Source: Aporrectodea caliginosa (Eukaryota; Annelida; Clitellata; Crassiclitellata; Lumbricidae). From it: a DNA stretch of 64,000 bases. The notes beneath the pieces are model-generated. The model searched no databases. It saw only the letters and a program-made list of their open reading frames with translations, and was not told where the DNA came from. The position numbers and the translations under genes are program-made. This document shows, piece after piece, positions 13,087-24,914 of the stretch. How positions within the stretch are numbered: position 1 is the first letter of the stretch; each line of letters begins with the position of its first letter. Location of the stretch: the NCBI GenBank assembly GCA_020284085.1, contig JACEVL010000412.1:382501-446500 (forward strand), written 5' to 3'.

Positions 13087-15053
13087 TGTATGTATGTATG
13101 TATGTATGTATGTATGTATGTATGTATGTATGTATGTATGTATGTATGTATGTATGTATGTATGTATGTATGTATGTATGTATGTATGTATGTATGTATG
13201 TATGTATGTATGTATGTATGTATGTATGTATGTATGTATGTACGTTTATATATATACATACATATTTGTATATATCATATATGTATAAAAATGCTACTGG
13301 ACTGCAAAACGGTAGACTAGCACAGCATCTGCGCGCTAGTTCGGAAAATATAACCATTTTCCGGAAACCTCTGTTCCATCCCATTAGCTACACTTACCTA
13401 TTGCTGTCGTTTCATGTGTATAAAATATATACATAAATACATACATGAGTATAGATATTATAGGAAGTGACAGTGATATATACGCATACGTATGCTTTCG
13501 TCATGTTTATTTCTTCTAAAGGTTGGATCTTTGGTGCCGTGATGTGCAAGGTCACTCCATTCTTACAGGGAGTATCAGTCAGTGCATCCGTCAACACACT
13601 CATGGCGATTGCCTTAGAAAGGTAGGCTATGCATTAATATTCAAGTCCTGCATGTGCGAGTCTGTTTCTCATAAAGGTCAGAGTGACGCAGCAGAATGAT
13701 ATGGAGTCCATTAGTGATAATAATCGCTGAAAAGGCAACAGCTCAAGGTGTCTCTAATCACCTGTCGCTTCGTGACTCGGCTGTGAATAATTAAGGACGA
13801 AAACGACACAATATTATAGCGCTAAAGCAAAAGGTTTGCAACGTCGCCAGAACTCCATTTCTATATAGCATGTCAAGGAGTCGGCGAGAAGGGGAGAACG
13901 ATTCATAAATTTTCAATGGGACTATGATGAGCGAAAGAATACAAATGCGAGATTAATATGAAAGCAGGAAATGATCAGCCACGACGTGTTTCCAAATGAC
14001 AGGTAAAAACAACGACGGAGAAACACTGAACTGACAATATTCCATATTATATTAAAATCATTTTGCAGTTTCTAAAGATTTTAGTTGTGAAATCATTTCA
14101 GTTAGATTTTCATAGCTATTCCCACATGTTTAACGATGTGATATGCTGTGTCTGGAATAAATTAAGATCGAAAGTGAATCGAAAAATCTGAAATTTATTT
14201 TCACAGGTATCTCGCTATCTGTCACACTCTAAAGTTCCGCCTGACTAGCAAAGTCTCTCGCCTGGTCTTGGCCCTGATCTGGGTCTTCTCCCTTTCCGTT
14301 ATGACTCCCTGGGCCATCTACTACCGCCACGAGAGCCTTTCCGTCGTCGATCCATCTCCAGATTATCCAGCGCAGTACATCTGCGTCCAACGCTGGCCAA
14401 CACCAGGTATGGAACGCATCTACTTTCTGATCGCCATCTTCGTCACTTGCTACACGATTCCACTCATCTGTATCTCCGTCTGCTACGCCCTGATTGGCTA
14501 CCGCGTCTGCAACCGCTACACTTCCGGCGTACTACGACACCAGTCTTCTTCGTCCGCCGTCATCAACAAGTCCAAGGTGAAGGTCGTCAAAATGCTCGTC
14601 GTCGTCGTCATCGTTTTCGCCTTCTCCTGGCTCCCACTCTACGTCGTCAATCTCCGTCTCTTCTTCGGTCCTCCCCTCGACGAGAACAGCCTGGAGTTCA
14701 CGTGGCTGACGCGGGCCATCATCCCCGTCATACAGTGGAGCGGCTCGGCCAACAGCTGCGTCAACCCGATCATCTACTGTTTCTTCAGCGAGAAGTTTCG
14801 CGAAGGTTTCCGTAAGTTGGTCTTGTGCCGCGAGCCATGTTGCGGTCGGCATCCTTCAGTAGAGCGCCGGCTGAAGCGTCAGTTCAGCGTGGCGTCGAGT
14901 GAATACGAGAGGAGCATACGATCACGGCCGATCACACAGATATCTGGGCAGCCGAGTAGTTCGACGGATCCTGGAGGGACTGGAAGCAGCGGATTTGGGG
15001 GCTCGCTGTTGATCTCGGGTTATGACGTCATCGAAAGTAGTACGCAACTTTAA
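9278..15053 (+). CDS. Class A (rhodopsin-like) neuropeptide GPCR, SIFamide/NPFF-receptor type; three coding exons 9278-9731, 13522-13621, 14207-15053
   Basis: The product is a seven-transmembrane peptide receptor, expected at the plasma membrane and coupling to a G protein. Joining the exons gives 466 aa. An extracellular N-terminus has three N-glycosylation sequons (about N20, N34, N48) and a glycine run (63-74). TM1 has the GN pair (104-105) and TM2 has NLAVAD (D133). C160 at the base of TM3 should pair with C244 in ECL2. The DRY motif is ERY (184-186), TM6 has FSWLP where most relatives have CWLP, and TM7 has NPIIY (371-375) followed by a basic helix 8 and cysteines. The TM3 block [34 protein letters not shown] before TM6 and the [11 protein letters not shown] block resemble SIFamide receptors; NPFF or QRFP receptors are alternatives. 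Introns are phase 1 and phase 2, the second inside the Arg codon of ERY. The start ATG follows an in-frame TAG. Family call firm, subtype inferred. Confidence 0.88.
9736..9957 (+). mobile_element. tRNA-derived SINE in GPCR intron 1
   Basis: A box TGGCGGACTCGTTAGAGCGG and B box GGGTTCGAATC are spaced as in a tRNA. A long non-tRNA body ends in a TGTATTGTATCG tail. It begins only about 5 bases after the exon 1 donor. Confidence 0.75.
9958..10080 (-). mobile_element. CR1-like LINE 3' end (tail ATTAC repeats)
   Basis: Read on the minus strand it ends in GGCGCTATATAAACGTC and then repeated TTACA. The same roughly 120-bp sequence occurs at 38283-38420. Confidence 0.6.
10140..10320. repeat. Degenerate (CATCGTCGT)n
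   Basis: Imperfect trinucleotide ATC/GTC repeats within GPCR intron 1. Confidence 0.6.
10418..10670. repeat. 51-bp minisatellite, about five copies
   Basis: Units start GATTGCACGGATAC and contain GCTGGCACCAGAACAG. Copies begin near 10423, 10474, 10525, 10567 and 10618; one copy has a 9-bp deletion. Confidence 0.95.
10668..10760. repeat. (TA)n-rich microsatellite
   Basis: TA dinucleotides interspersed with TATACATG motifs. Confidence 0.85.
11110..11300 (-). mobile_element. CR1-like LINE fragment
   Basis: This region shares nucleotide similarity (CAACCAGGTCACCTTG block) with the minus-strand LINE fragment at 33.9-34.3 kb. It has stop codons in the coding frame. Confidence 0.5.
11405..11640 (+). 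mobile_element. CR1-like LINE 3' end with (ATACA)n tail
   Basis: It encodes the C-terminal block with [15 protein letters not shown], followed by the typical 3' UTR (GCACTGGGAGCGTCTCTGAA) and a repeated ATACA tail ending at 11640. Confidence 0.75.
11641..11800 (-). mobile_element. RTE-like retrotransposon C-terminal fragment
   Basis: Minus-strand translation gives [20 protein letters not shown] and [19 protein letters not shown], a conserved C-terminal region of RTE-type non-LTR polyproteins. It abuts the previous LINE tail. Confidence 0.65.
11890..12355. repeat. About 157-bp tandem repeat, two good and one diverged copy
   Basis: 12045-12205 and 12203-12355 share AAGGACT-CAACTACTGCG, TTTTAAACGCGCA and TTTTACAAGAATAAC. 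11890-12045 is a more diverged first copy (shared CTCAGCGAA motif). Confidence 0.8.
12356..12970. other. GPCR intron 1 sequence, nothing recognised
   Basis: A minus-strand open frame (12343-12705) exists but has no recognisable domain, so it is not called. Confidence 0.4.
12972..13246. repeat. (TATG)n microsatellite
   Basis: About 270 bp of TATG repeats with one TATATATG interruption near 13053, in GPCR intron 1. Confidence 0.98.
13522..13621 (+). CDS. GPCR exon 2 (ECL1 tryptophan to TM3, 100 bp)
   Basis: This exon is too short to show as an ORF. It was found by searching intron DNA for the missing TM3. Read in phase it encodes [16 protein letters not shown], then the TM3 segment ending LMAIALE and two bases of an Arg codon. 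It is flanked by an acceptor (TTCTAAAG) and a donor (GTAGGC). Its phases (1 in, 2 out) fit exons 1 and 3 exactly and restore C3.25 and the ERY motif. Confidence 0.87.
14207..15053 (+). CDS. GPCR exon 3 (ERY to C-terminus)
   Basis: This exon starts after TTTTCACAG with the last base of the Arg codon and then [10 protein letters not shown]. It encodes ICL2, TM4-TM7 and a roughly 80-residue serine-rich tail, ending at TAA. The ICL3 is short and basic. Codons are much more GC-rich than the surrounding introns, as expected for coding sequence here. Confidence 0.88.
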
Positions 15054-15807
15054 TTGTGTCGTCAGTGATCAAGGTAAATGATGACGTTGCGCTTTAGCGG
15101 CTTTATTAGCATACACGGATGACGTATGGATCTCGTAAGGCAGGCGACTGTTGACGATTAGGCCTATTATTTTGATGTTACTTATTAATGAGATTGGATG
15201 ACATACCATAAGAAGCGAGGATGAGCAGCGTATTGCACTAGTTTAGCGTAGATGCAAGCTATTTGGTGATATCGTTATGTTTTCATGTTAGATATAGCCT
15301 AGGGTATATCACCATGAAGTATCTAACGGTTGAAGTTATTATGTGAAACGCAGAAGTAGGCATAGATTAATGCCTCTGCCGTTTTCGGATTGTGCCAGTC
15401 CCAAAACAAGATAAGGAGGAGGGCGGCGCTAATCACCTTCGTTACGACTGTTATACGACACATCGTTATACAGACTCTACGCATACTTAATCCAACGTTG
15501 TAGGATGCCAGCAGTGGACTGTTGCCAGGTTCTGGATAAGACGTGACATGGTTAAATCACCCCTTTAGATTGACAGAAGGCGTGTTGTCAGAAGAATGGG
15601 GTAAAGCTGGACTTGACGTTGAGGTTGCTCCTCTATAGCTTCTCAAAGAATATCTTTAGCGTTTTGTGAAAGTCCTTCGTTAAAGTCAGGTGTTGAACTA
15701 CAAGCGAAATAATGTCTCGTGAATCCATGTATTTAGGACGCGATGCATCTGCAACATGACATATGGAGTTGTTTTACAGTACAGTAACTATGGGGCTTCA
15801 TTTACGG
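15054..15807 (+). other. Probable GPCR 3' UTR and flank
   Basis: Unique sequence between the GPCR stop and a hAT-like insertion. I found no clear polyadenylation signal to place the transcript end. Confidence 0.35.
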
Positions 15808-16133
15808 CAGTGCTTCCCAAACTTTTCAATGTCACGGACCGGCAGGAATTTTTCCACTGCAGGAGAACCGGTGTAAAATTTATTAATTTTTTGTCTGTTT
15901 CGTTTTCGATCATTTAAATTCCTCAAAAATTGATTTCAATGCATGTTTAGCCAATTATATGACTCTATTTGTATGCTATCCTAATAAGTCTTTTTGCTAT
16001 GACTTTTAAAAATATAATAGTCATTTCCTGATTCCGAGACAATTTGACCAGTTTCTTGACTCACATTGCGAACCAGCAACTGAGGACTCGCGGACCGGCA
16101 CCGGTCCGCGGATCACCACTTTGGGAAGCACTG
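15808..16133. mobile_element. hAT-like non-autonomous element, 326 bp, TSD ATTTACGG
   Basis: Termini CAGTGCTTCCCAAACTTT and TTTGGGAAGCACTG are inverted repeats. The 8-bp ATTTACGG occurs at 15800-15807 and 16134-16141. There is no ORF. The ends resemble Charlie-type hAT termini. Confidence 0.93.
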
Positions 16134-16141
16134 ATTTACGG

Positions 16142-17944
16142 GACCCAGGTCCTTATCTGCAAATATAAGTCTTATCTAGTATTCAATGGTTCTGTACAGA
16201 ACCCATCTGAGTGTCTGTGGAGGCGTTGAGATAATTGGCTACGCCGGTGTTGATATTATAGAACACAGCAGACTATAATTGTGGAATTGTACGACGTACA
16301 GAATATGTACATTTTACTACATAAAATAGGTGCCTAAATTGTGTATTTGCGCTTGTTCAACAAAAAGACCTGAAAGCACTTTAGTCCTTTGTATAAGGAT
16401 CTGGTTTGTTTGAATAAGCGCTTCATATCAATGTATATAAAATTATAATTATCATATATTATAGACATTACATTCGTTGCATGCATCTACGTTGGGATTG
16501 ATTATTTATTAGTGTATGCCATGAAATGTGTCAGTCTGTTATGTGCTATCTGTTATAATTATAATATTATGTTCACTTAGGCCATATACATAATGCACCC
16601 ATCGTGAACCGTATCCAAGAACCATATCATTACTCTGTCGAATTATGATGAGTTCAGTTCCTATAGGTGATGCAATTTGAATCCGTGTTCTGACTGCGCT
16701 TTTACAGATTTCCTAATTTAGGTTTATAACGAAGCGTGTTACAACGAGCCTTGGGTGTATAACAGCTATTTTACCTGGTAAAATCAGAGCACCTTAAATA
16801 GGCTGCTGTATTACGCGATAAAATGAAGATTGCAAAAGAAATCATATCGAAGCAGATCACATGAATGCAGTATATATGCCGTCGTATCCTTCTGACATTC
16901 AGTTCAGCGTGCATTCTACTGTATATGACCCCTTGTCATTTTGGCGTCATTGAACAATCGTGCCAGATATTTGCCATTAGCTTTGATATATATATAGCAG
17001 CAGCGTCTCATTAAATCTAATGCGCACATTAATGCACGCACTTGCACCTGGATGTTTAGGCCTACACGTAGTCCGCATACAGACTTACAGGTGGGTTTTT
17101 GAAAGCGCTTCTGACCACAGTTCTTGACCTATTACGCGCTTTCAATGGTTGTGTATGTTCACGTGTAAGCATGCAATAGCAACGCGAGAACGACTTATAA
17201 TTGCATTCCTAGAAGAACTAACAGCTAAATAATTAACTAGTCAATGGCTCAATGCCTATGGCACGAACTGAAAGCAGCTGCAATCCTTCGACTGACACCT
17301 TCAACTATCGTCCACAGAACGTCGGGAAATTCCGTCATCTACATGTATAGGCCTTGCTTTTTTGTCAGATGCAATTACTGGACTATAATTGAAAAATTTC
17401 GCCTTGGCCAGACCTTTAGCAGTAAGTTTTCAGCGAGGTATATTGAGGAAGACCTTGGTCGACGTTTACAGCGACACTAACTTCTCCTTCGCTGCAGCAT
17501 CAACCGTTGGCTGCAGTCAAAGACCGACGACCATTCAGACATAAACGCAGCATTTATTGAAATGGCTCAGCCAAGTGTGTGTTTGCATCTGTACATGCGA
17601 ACGAACGCAGACTATAGGACGCTGTGGGACGATGCAGGGATGGCCAGCTGCAGCTTCCGTCGTCCATCTTTCACTGGTCCAGTTCCGTTCTAGTTCCTGT
17701 CGGTGTTTTATGACGAACACATCCAGGAACGGGAACGTCGAAGAGCGCACGTGCACATCTAAGAGAGAGAGAGACAGAGAGAATGAGACAGAGAGAGGAG
17801 AAGCATGGATGGGCGCTTTTGCAGGTTGGCAATCTGTATGTGGTGCGCTGTTCTTCTACAGTATGTAGAGGTCGTGTCTAAGAGGCAGAAGCAGCTGGCG
17901 TCCTGTTGGAACCACTGATCGGCCCCAGAGGATCTCGATCCTAC
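16142..17944. other. No gene recognised
   Basis: Unique-looking sequence with a small GA run at 17761-17800. Several 60-100-residue open frames show no conserved features. Confidence 0.4.
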
Positions 17945-17952
17945 ATTCAAGG

Positions 17953-18116
17953 CATAGGCGTAGCAACATTGAGGCACGAGGAGGAAGTTGCCTCCTCTTG
18001 CTTTTTTTATATAGGGCCTACTGAAACTTCTATTGATCAATGGCCCCAATGACCAGGATTTTGCCAATGGTCTGTAAAGTTGCCTCCTCTTGAATTTAAG
18101 TCTCGCTACGTGCCTG
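17953..18116. mobile_element. hAT-like MITE, 164 bp, TSD ATTCAAGG
   Basis: Termini CATAGGCGTAGC and GCTACGTGCCTG are imperfect inverted repeats. ATTCAAGG occurs at 17945-17952 and 18117-18124. The start resembles the CATAGGCGTAAC end of the larger elements at 19.2 and 25.3 kb. Confidence 0.88.
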
Positions 18117-18124
18117 ATTCAAGG

Positions 18125-18881
18125 ACAGCAGTTCCTTGCATTCGGACTAGGACACTGCAGGCTGCTGCGACACACACACGCACGCACTCGTGCACACGCG
18201 CACACGCACACATGATTTGAGTTGATTTCGATATACACGCTGTTGTGGGTCACGACAGTTAGCAGCCGACGTTCGCATATGAAAGAACAGACTTTTGTTA
18301 ATGTTGATATAACGCTTGATATATTATCTGAGCGCCATAAACATCCGCATCAAAGAAATCGGTTTATGCGGTTTATTCACTGACGCTTAATCGATTCAGT
18401 CGGCTCCTCTTGAGTTCGATGTTTTATTCCTTTATGACCTTGAGCTCTGTCTCTGTCACAAACGGCATACATCATGCATATGCACGAGCAACACGACTGT
18501 CCGTAAACACGCGAGCCTGACTTAAAGGGCAAGCGATCTGTACGTTCCTATCTCTCTGTCGTCTTTCTGCCTGTCTGTCTGTTTTTCTATTCGTTTGTTT
18601 GCCTGCCTGTCTGTCTGTTTGTTTGTCTATCTGTGGTGTCATTTGCCTACGTATTAGGTTTGCAGATGTTTAGACGCCTGTATTCACTTCTGCAAATGTT
18701 GAACGCATCGCATTCAGCCCGTGTTCTATAGGAGCTTATGGAAACGGCGCAGATAATGCCTACAAGATTATAAATAGTGGCGCAGTCTAATGGTTTTATG
18801 TGCTTTTATTAAATGTTGCCTTTATTGCTCTCTTCTGTATATACATATATATATATATATATACATATATACACACACTAT

Positions 18882-18921
<40 letters not shown>

Positions 18922-19196
18922 AAAAATTCTTTTGCAGTCCGAGCCATAATGAGACTATCACACAGAAAAAGGCCGAGAAATCGTATTACGTATCACCCTG
19001 TTGAATGCCTGTACAACGTGTGTCCCATATCACGTGATGGGACGCACGAAGGGTCTTTTCGTTCTTCGAAAGGTCTCAGGCCAGTTCATTTCACTGTAGG
19101 AATTGATGTTTAAGGCATACTCACTCGCGGCTCCAACGGCAAATCGGTGGCATAATTATACAGTACATTCATTGCATGAATCTAGGTAGCGATTTA
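18125..19196. other. No gene; short microsatellites
   Basis: CA-rich 18170-18212, (CTGT)n 18570-18625 and (TA)n 18838-18917 are the only recognisable content. Confidence 0.6.
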
Positions 19197-19204
19197 TTAA
19201 TTAC

Positions 19205-20485
19205 CATAGGCGTAACTTTCTATTGTGACGGTGGTGTCCGGTCACCACCACTTTTAAAAGTGGTGGTGATAGTCACCACCACTTTTTGGTTCTGCAATGA
19301 AATATATTTTTAACATGAAAGCATTTTTCTGTCTACCGTATTGGCTATTCATGCATACTTAACGCCCCAATTGTGGCGATGCTGATATAGACCTCCACTT
19401 AGCTCCACTGTTTGTCCACACTACCTTACTTACATATGTTTGGTTTCATAATTTGGTGATGTCGTCAATTTTTTTCTATAAAAGGTCGAATTATCAAATT
19501 CATATGGAAAAATGGATCGAATGATTCGATTCATTGTAAAGAGACTGTGAAAGGTTATAATTGTGCATACAACGTATCATGTTTCGGTGCTAGACTGTAA
19601 GCTCTAGGGCCTAACTGCAGTTTATGGTAATTTAGCGGGTAAAACCGTAGTTTAGGCTGGTAAATTATTTTATATTGTCAATTTCAAATTGAAGCTGGAT
19701 TAATGTAAATTATTGTTGGCCTAACTGGAAGTTGAATTGATGAAACTAATTCTTTGTTTAAATAGAAGTTGGATTGATGGAAATAATTGTTTCCGTAAAT
19801 AGAACCAGATTGATTAAACTAAGTCTTTGCTTCAATAGGAACTGGATCTATTAAGGTTTTTTTGCTTAAATAGAAGTGGGATTGACGAAAATAATTCTTC
19901 CCTAAAGAGAATTTAGATTGATGAAAAATTCTTGATTAAATAAAAGTTGGACTGATGATAATAATTCTTGCTTAAACCGAAGTTCGATTGATGATTTTTT
20001 TAATCCTAAATGGAAGCTGGATTGATGACAATTATCATGGACAATGGTAGACTGCTTACTTACCAGCGTCAAGTACGGCATTGAAAACATGAAAATAATT
20101 TACCAAACTAAACTACGGGACAACCATTAGCGTTGATGATGACTATTGGAACCATAACGTCGATCATTGGTAGTAGGGCCTACAGTACAGTATAGTAGCC
20201 TAACGATATTAGGCTATCATTTAAAAGCCGCAGTAGTAGCTGGACAATGCGTAGCGTGTCTCTGAGGCTTCGTCGCTGCTATAGTCTCTTGTATTGTCTC
20301 CTTCGCAGCTGGACTTGAGCAAGATCGAACACTCTCCGGACATCCTCTGACTTAACGCAGCGCTTGTGAATAGGCTGATGTCCTGCTTTTAACTAGCTTT
20401 TCTGTAGTAGGCCCCTACCGTGCGCTATTAATTAGGAGGAGGGGATTGGTCACCACCACTTTCTGGGGCTAAAGTTACGCCCTTG
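19205..20485. mobile_element. hAT-like non-autonomous element, copy A, 1281 bp, TSD TTAATTAC
   Basis: Termini CATAGGCGTAACTTTC and AAAGTTACGCCCTTG are inverted repeats. TTAATTAC flanks both sides (19197-19204, 20486-20493). A 28-bp perfect palindrome at 19242-19269 lies just inside the left end. The core (about 19685-20030) is a roughly 37-bp tandem repeat. No transposase is encoded. Confidence 0.95.
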
Positions 20486-20493
20486 TTAATTAC

Positions 20494-20806
20494 AGGTTTA
20501 GTTTACCTTGAAATCCGGGCGTAGCGAGGAAAAACATTCGGAGGGTTTTAAGTTTTCTTGGGGTTCCAATGTAAATGGTCGTATTCTCCTACATATTTAG
20601 TTTTCAATAACAGTATACATTTATTGGGGAGGGGTTGAACCCGTAAAACCACTTCCTAAATACGCTAATGCCTGAAATGTTTCAGTCGTGTGGTGCTATC
20701 TGTTATAGGCTATAATGTTCAATAATTCATAAAAGACATATAATTATAAGCCTATGCATCTTGAACAACGCCGCGTGCATTCTCGCAGCGAACTGGGTCT
20801 CTGTAA
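20494..20806. other. No gene recognised
   Basis: Includes a short sequence (GGGCGTAGCGAGG at about 20518) that looks like another hAT-type terminus, but no partner end was found. Confidence 0.35.
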
Positions 20807-20807
20807 A

Positions 20808-21227
20808 GGGGCCGTCCATAAAGTACGTCACGCACCAGGGGGGGGTTTAAGAAAGTGTGACAGTTTGTGACAGGGGTGGGGGTCAGGCCATGTGTGACGT
20901 CACACATTTATGTTTTTATATTTTATTTATAATTTATTTTTTATTTTCTTAGTAGAATTTCATAGCTTTAAAAATAATTTTTCAAAATTTTCTGAAACAT
21001 TTTAATTAGTTTTATGTCAAAATAGCATGAAATGCATATCTCCTGAATGTGCATTTTTCACGATTCCTCGCGCTAGGAGCACTAGTAATAATGCTGTTGC
21101 GAAGCCTTGTTTATGTATTAGCCTTGCTTTCGGAAAGTGTGACGTACTTTGGGGGTGTCCGAGTTTTGTGACGGGGGAGGGGGGTAAAATGGTCCAAAAT
21201 AGCGTGACGTACTTTATGGACGGCCCC
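20808..21227. mobile_element. Non-autonomous TIR element, about 420 bp
   Basis: Termini GGGGCCGTCCATAAAGTACG and CGTACTTTATGGACGGCCCC are near-perfect inverted repeats, flanked by TAAA on both sides (possible 4-bp duplication). No ORF. A left-end fragment of the same family lies at 58099-58215. The superfamily is not assigned. Confidence 0.88.
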
Positions 21228-21228
21228 T

Positions 21229-21836
21229 AAATGTAAATGCACATATTCCTATAATGTACATGTTTTTCGATAGCGACCGTATTGCCACGAACTTGCTCAT
21301 TTTGCAACGAATAATAATAGAGGATAACAACGCAAGTTTACTACTGCAAAGTTCAGCAACCGCAGTCTATTGAGCAACCGCGTCACTTAACAATAATAAA
21401 CTATAAAGCCTGCACGGGACTCTTCAACACACAAATGCGAACAGAGCCCTGTTTGATTTAGTGTAATGGGGCATTTGTATACAGTTAATTCCGGTCGAAA
21501 GACGCATAAATGTCATCAAACAGATGGTCAACAGACGCAGCCTCTCCCTTTCCCAGTTTCACCATAAAAACAGTTGGTCGATTTCAACGGTTCCAACGCT
21601 GAAGCCGCGTGAATGCCAGCCATACATGCACGGTCTTCCATTAAATCGTTGGCCACACGCAGCACAAGAGTCGCTAAGCGAATATGCCGACATGGTACGT
21701 CATCCATCCTTGCCCTTGTATACGTTAAGTACTCCTAGTGGGGTGCTGCTGATATGAGGCAGTTTCCACTGTTTTGGCTACACCCACATTTCTGACCTGG
21801 TTTAAGTCTATAGTATAATATGGCATATATAATTAT

Positions 21837-21871
<35 letters not shown>

Positions 21872-22812
21872 AGCCTATGATAAGCAAACATTGCAGGTGG
21901 ATGGACGACCTTATTCGCGAGCTACCTTAAAAGCAGAAGATATAACTTTATGGGTTAAATCTTCATGAATATATCAATATTAAACATTATTTCTGCCTTA
22001 GTTTTAACACAATTTAAGGTGTGCTGCAAATCGAAACTAAGGAAACCTTGATTGCAGTTTTCAAGTTGATTGAGGTAATGACTCGGCTAGAACGTTTAGA
22101 AATGTCGACGGTGTCTCCATTTGTCGCAGATCATGGATCGAACCCTATAACATCCTAGATTAGCTGGCTTTGCCGTCAGACCTGAGACCGATCGCGCCCA
22201 CTCTCCAATCGGCCTGGAGGAACTTTCGGCATGCGGCCGTGAAAGACAGGAAGTTACTGTAATTCCTGGTGTGCTAAGAAGAAATGAACTCTTGTTGAAA
22301 TTTAACAAAGCGTTCATTTCTTATTTTTACACGCCAGGAATATGTATAGAATAAATTTTAGAGAGCAAGATAGCCATGTTGCGTGGCCTATCTCAATTGT
22401 AGGCTACCAGATTTGAACCCTGAACGCATTGGACCTGTTGATCGGATCTGTTGATCTGCGCCCGTCACTCAGCGACAACATGTGAAGCCTACCGCGTTGG
22501 AGAAAGTGCTGGCGACACCTGTCGACTGTTGAACGGAGGCAGATTGTGGGTTATATACGGGTCCCATATGAGTCCTGTATGGGCTCCGTGTGGGACTGCT
22601 GGCAGGGATACGTCGACAGAGACCATGACGTCGGTCGTCGGCCAAACACTGATGTGGTTATAGGCCTATAGGCCTAATGATCGTTTTGGTACGTACAGGA
22701 GCGGGCTGACGTAAGGGCCTAATTGGCGATCGGTTGTAAATATTGGAGGGAAAAAGACTTTCGCCCAATTTGACCGCACCCACGTTTGGTCGTCTTAAAA
22801 AAAGTTGTGGGC
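21229..22812. other. No gene; one TA repeat and a possible SINE
   Basis: (TA)n at 21838-21868. On the minus strand near 22125-22150 a perfect B box GGGTTCGATCC suggests an old tRNA-derived SINE at about 22100-22230. The rest is unrecognised. Confidence 0.4.
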
Positions 22813-22820
22813 AGATGTCG

Positions 22821-23776
22821 CAGTGGCGGATCCAAGGGGGGCGACGGGGGCGATCGCCCCCCCAATTGTCCATAAAAAGTAAAAAGATCGAGCCGACGCT
22901 GTTATCCGACCACAACAACTATCTAAAGACTACTGTAATTCCAACACTGACACTCACACTGACACTCACGACCATAAAAACTGACCCTAACCGACCCTCA
23001 CCGGCCTCATTCGGGCACGCATCCATAATCCGTCCTACCCAACTTAAGCGGCAAGTCTCCGCCTATGCACGAAATTGCAGACTTCTTTGACTTTGGGTCC
23101 ATTCTCCATAGTCGTCTAAATCATAGAAGCCTTTGAGCAAATGCTCCATCGAACTATAGGCTATGGCCTAACCGCCTATGGTTGGTTGAGAAATTTTAAG
23201 TGTTAATTGCTAAAGTTATTGTGGGATCGAATTATTATTACCATATTATTTTCACATTTCTATGCATGACTTAAGTACATGGTATGCATATTAACGAGAA
23301 GAAAAATTTGTTAGGGACCTAAATCAAGTGTCCAAAACAGGCTCCAATTGGCAGTAAATACTCTACAAAGCGTTGTCGAAAGTGTCAGGGCCCAAAGACT
23401 TCGGGGGACAGATGCCCCTTTTTGGGCCCTGCCACTTTCGGGGTCAACTCGGCGCCTATGTACGTCGAATCGTCGTCGATGGCATAAATAAAAAGAGAAT
23501 AGACCGCGAAATTAAAGAGAACGGTTTTTGGCGGTCCTCATGGTTCTTCGCATATCCTATTAAGTGTTTTTGTTTCCGGAAATACTTACTAGTAGGCCTC
23601 CTTTGATCTCAAATGCCGCAAAATGCGTTTGCGTCTGGGGCCGCCCAGACCCCGCTGGGGAGCTTACGACGCTCCCCCAAACCCCCTAATCGTAAGGGCT
23701 TCGCGCCTTCGGCGCGAGCAACTCTCCACTCAAGGCGAATTCGCCCCCCCAAAATAATAGCCTAGATCCGCCACTG
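22821..23776. mobile_element. hAT-like non-autonomous element, 956 bp, TSD AGATGTCG
   Basis: Termini CAGTGGCGGATCCAAGG and CCTAGATCCGCCACTG are inverted repeats. AGATGTCG occurs at 22813-22820 and 23777-23784. Runs of G and C sit just inside both ends. No transposase ORF. Confidence 0.95.
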
Positions 23777-23984
23777 AGATGTCGAATCCACAATCGTTCG
23801 CCAGTAGGATAATGACCATGAATTCTCTTTACTCCTGGATGGCATCAAACCGTCTCTTAATTTATTGACTCCAAAACCGAGTTCATTCATTTGGTTTGGC
23901 ATCCCCAACAGCTTCTGAAGATTGATTTGTTCTCCTCTTGGAAATTTTCCCGCACTAGTCCATTTCTTCAACTATAGAACGAGT

Positions 23985-24860
23985 AGGCTATGCGCATATT
24001 ACGAATATTAAGATTTTTTATAAATCGACGAATATTGACGAATATTAAAACTGGTCAACGAATATTAAGAATATTAATTTTTTAGTTCTTTTAATTATTA
24101 ATTATTCAAAATCCGGGATTAATTTTTTTTAAATCATTGCCAAAGAATATGCATAAGAACAGTAACATATTACAGTTAATAAGCCAAGTTGTAATTGTAA
24201 TTGTAATTGTAATTACGACAATTTATATTGTACTGTACAAGTACAGACCTATATGGTGGGTAAAATCATCCTTGACATTATATTGAGCGGCGTAGCTACA
24301 TGTAGGTATTTGGCGCTAATACCAGCAATTTGAAACTATTGTAGGTCAACGACTATGACTCAGGTTCCATCCCCTATCCGTCCAAGATTCCTCCACTGAG
24401 TGGAAGGATCTTGCTATCCGTCAGCCGACAGGGCAAGCTAAATTAACGGCTTAACGCATCATTGATATGCTGCCGTAAACAACATAGCTTCAAATAATAT
24501 AGAATTACTGGTGGAGGGATTTCAGATAAAAGAGAGAGGAGGAGGGGAGGAGGGAGGAGGAGGAGGAGGAGGAGGAGGAGGAGGAGGAGGAGGAGGAGGA
24601 GGAGGATGAGAGAGGAGGAGGAGGAGAGAAGGGGCGGCAAGATTTGGGTAGTTGGCTAGGAACTGGGAAGCCTAAGCTTCTAAGTAGCTGAGCACTAAGT
24701 ATAGCGCCGCAAAACCACCGCACATGTTCTTAATTAGAAGTCTTAAACAAAGCAAAAACAGTGACGTCATCAACGAATATTTACGAATATTTACGAATAT
24801 TAAAAAACCTAATATTCACGAATATTTACGAATATTAATTTAATATTATTAAAGCCTGAA
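23985..24860. repeat. AT-rich region with inverted (ACGAATATT)n blocks
   Basis: CGAATATT repeats at 24000-24080 and 24770-24840 lie at both ends of the segment, and a (GGA)n run sits inside. The structure suggests another transposon-like element, but I could not define its ends or a TSD. Confidence 0.5.
24525..24640. repeat. (GGA)n microsatellite
   Basis: A nearly pure GGA run with degenerate edges. Confidence 0.92.
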
Positions 24861-24914
24861 GTCACGAATTCTCGTTCTAGGCCTATGTCTTCAACAGTTA
24901 CTGTAGGCCTACGT

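Noticed and set aside
17244..17480. A 78-residue plus-strand open frame
   Set aside because: No conserved motif, no plausible splice partners, and length expected by chance.
24443..24723. Open frames with Leu, Ser or Pro runs
   Set aside because: They are translations of the (GGA)n repeat.
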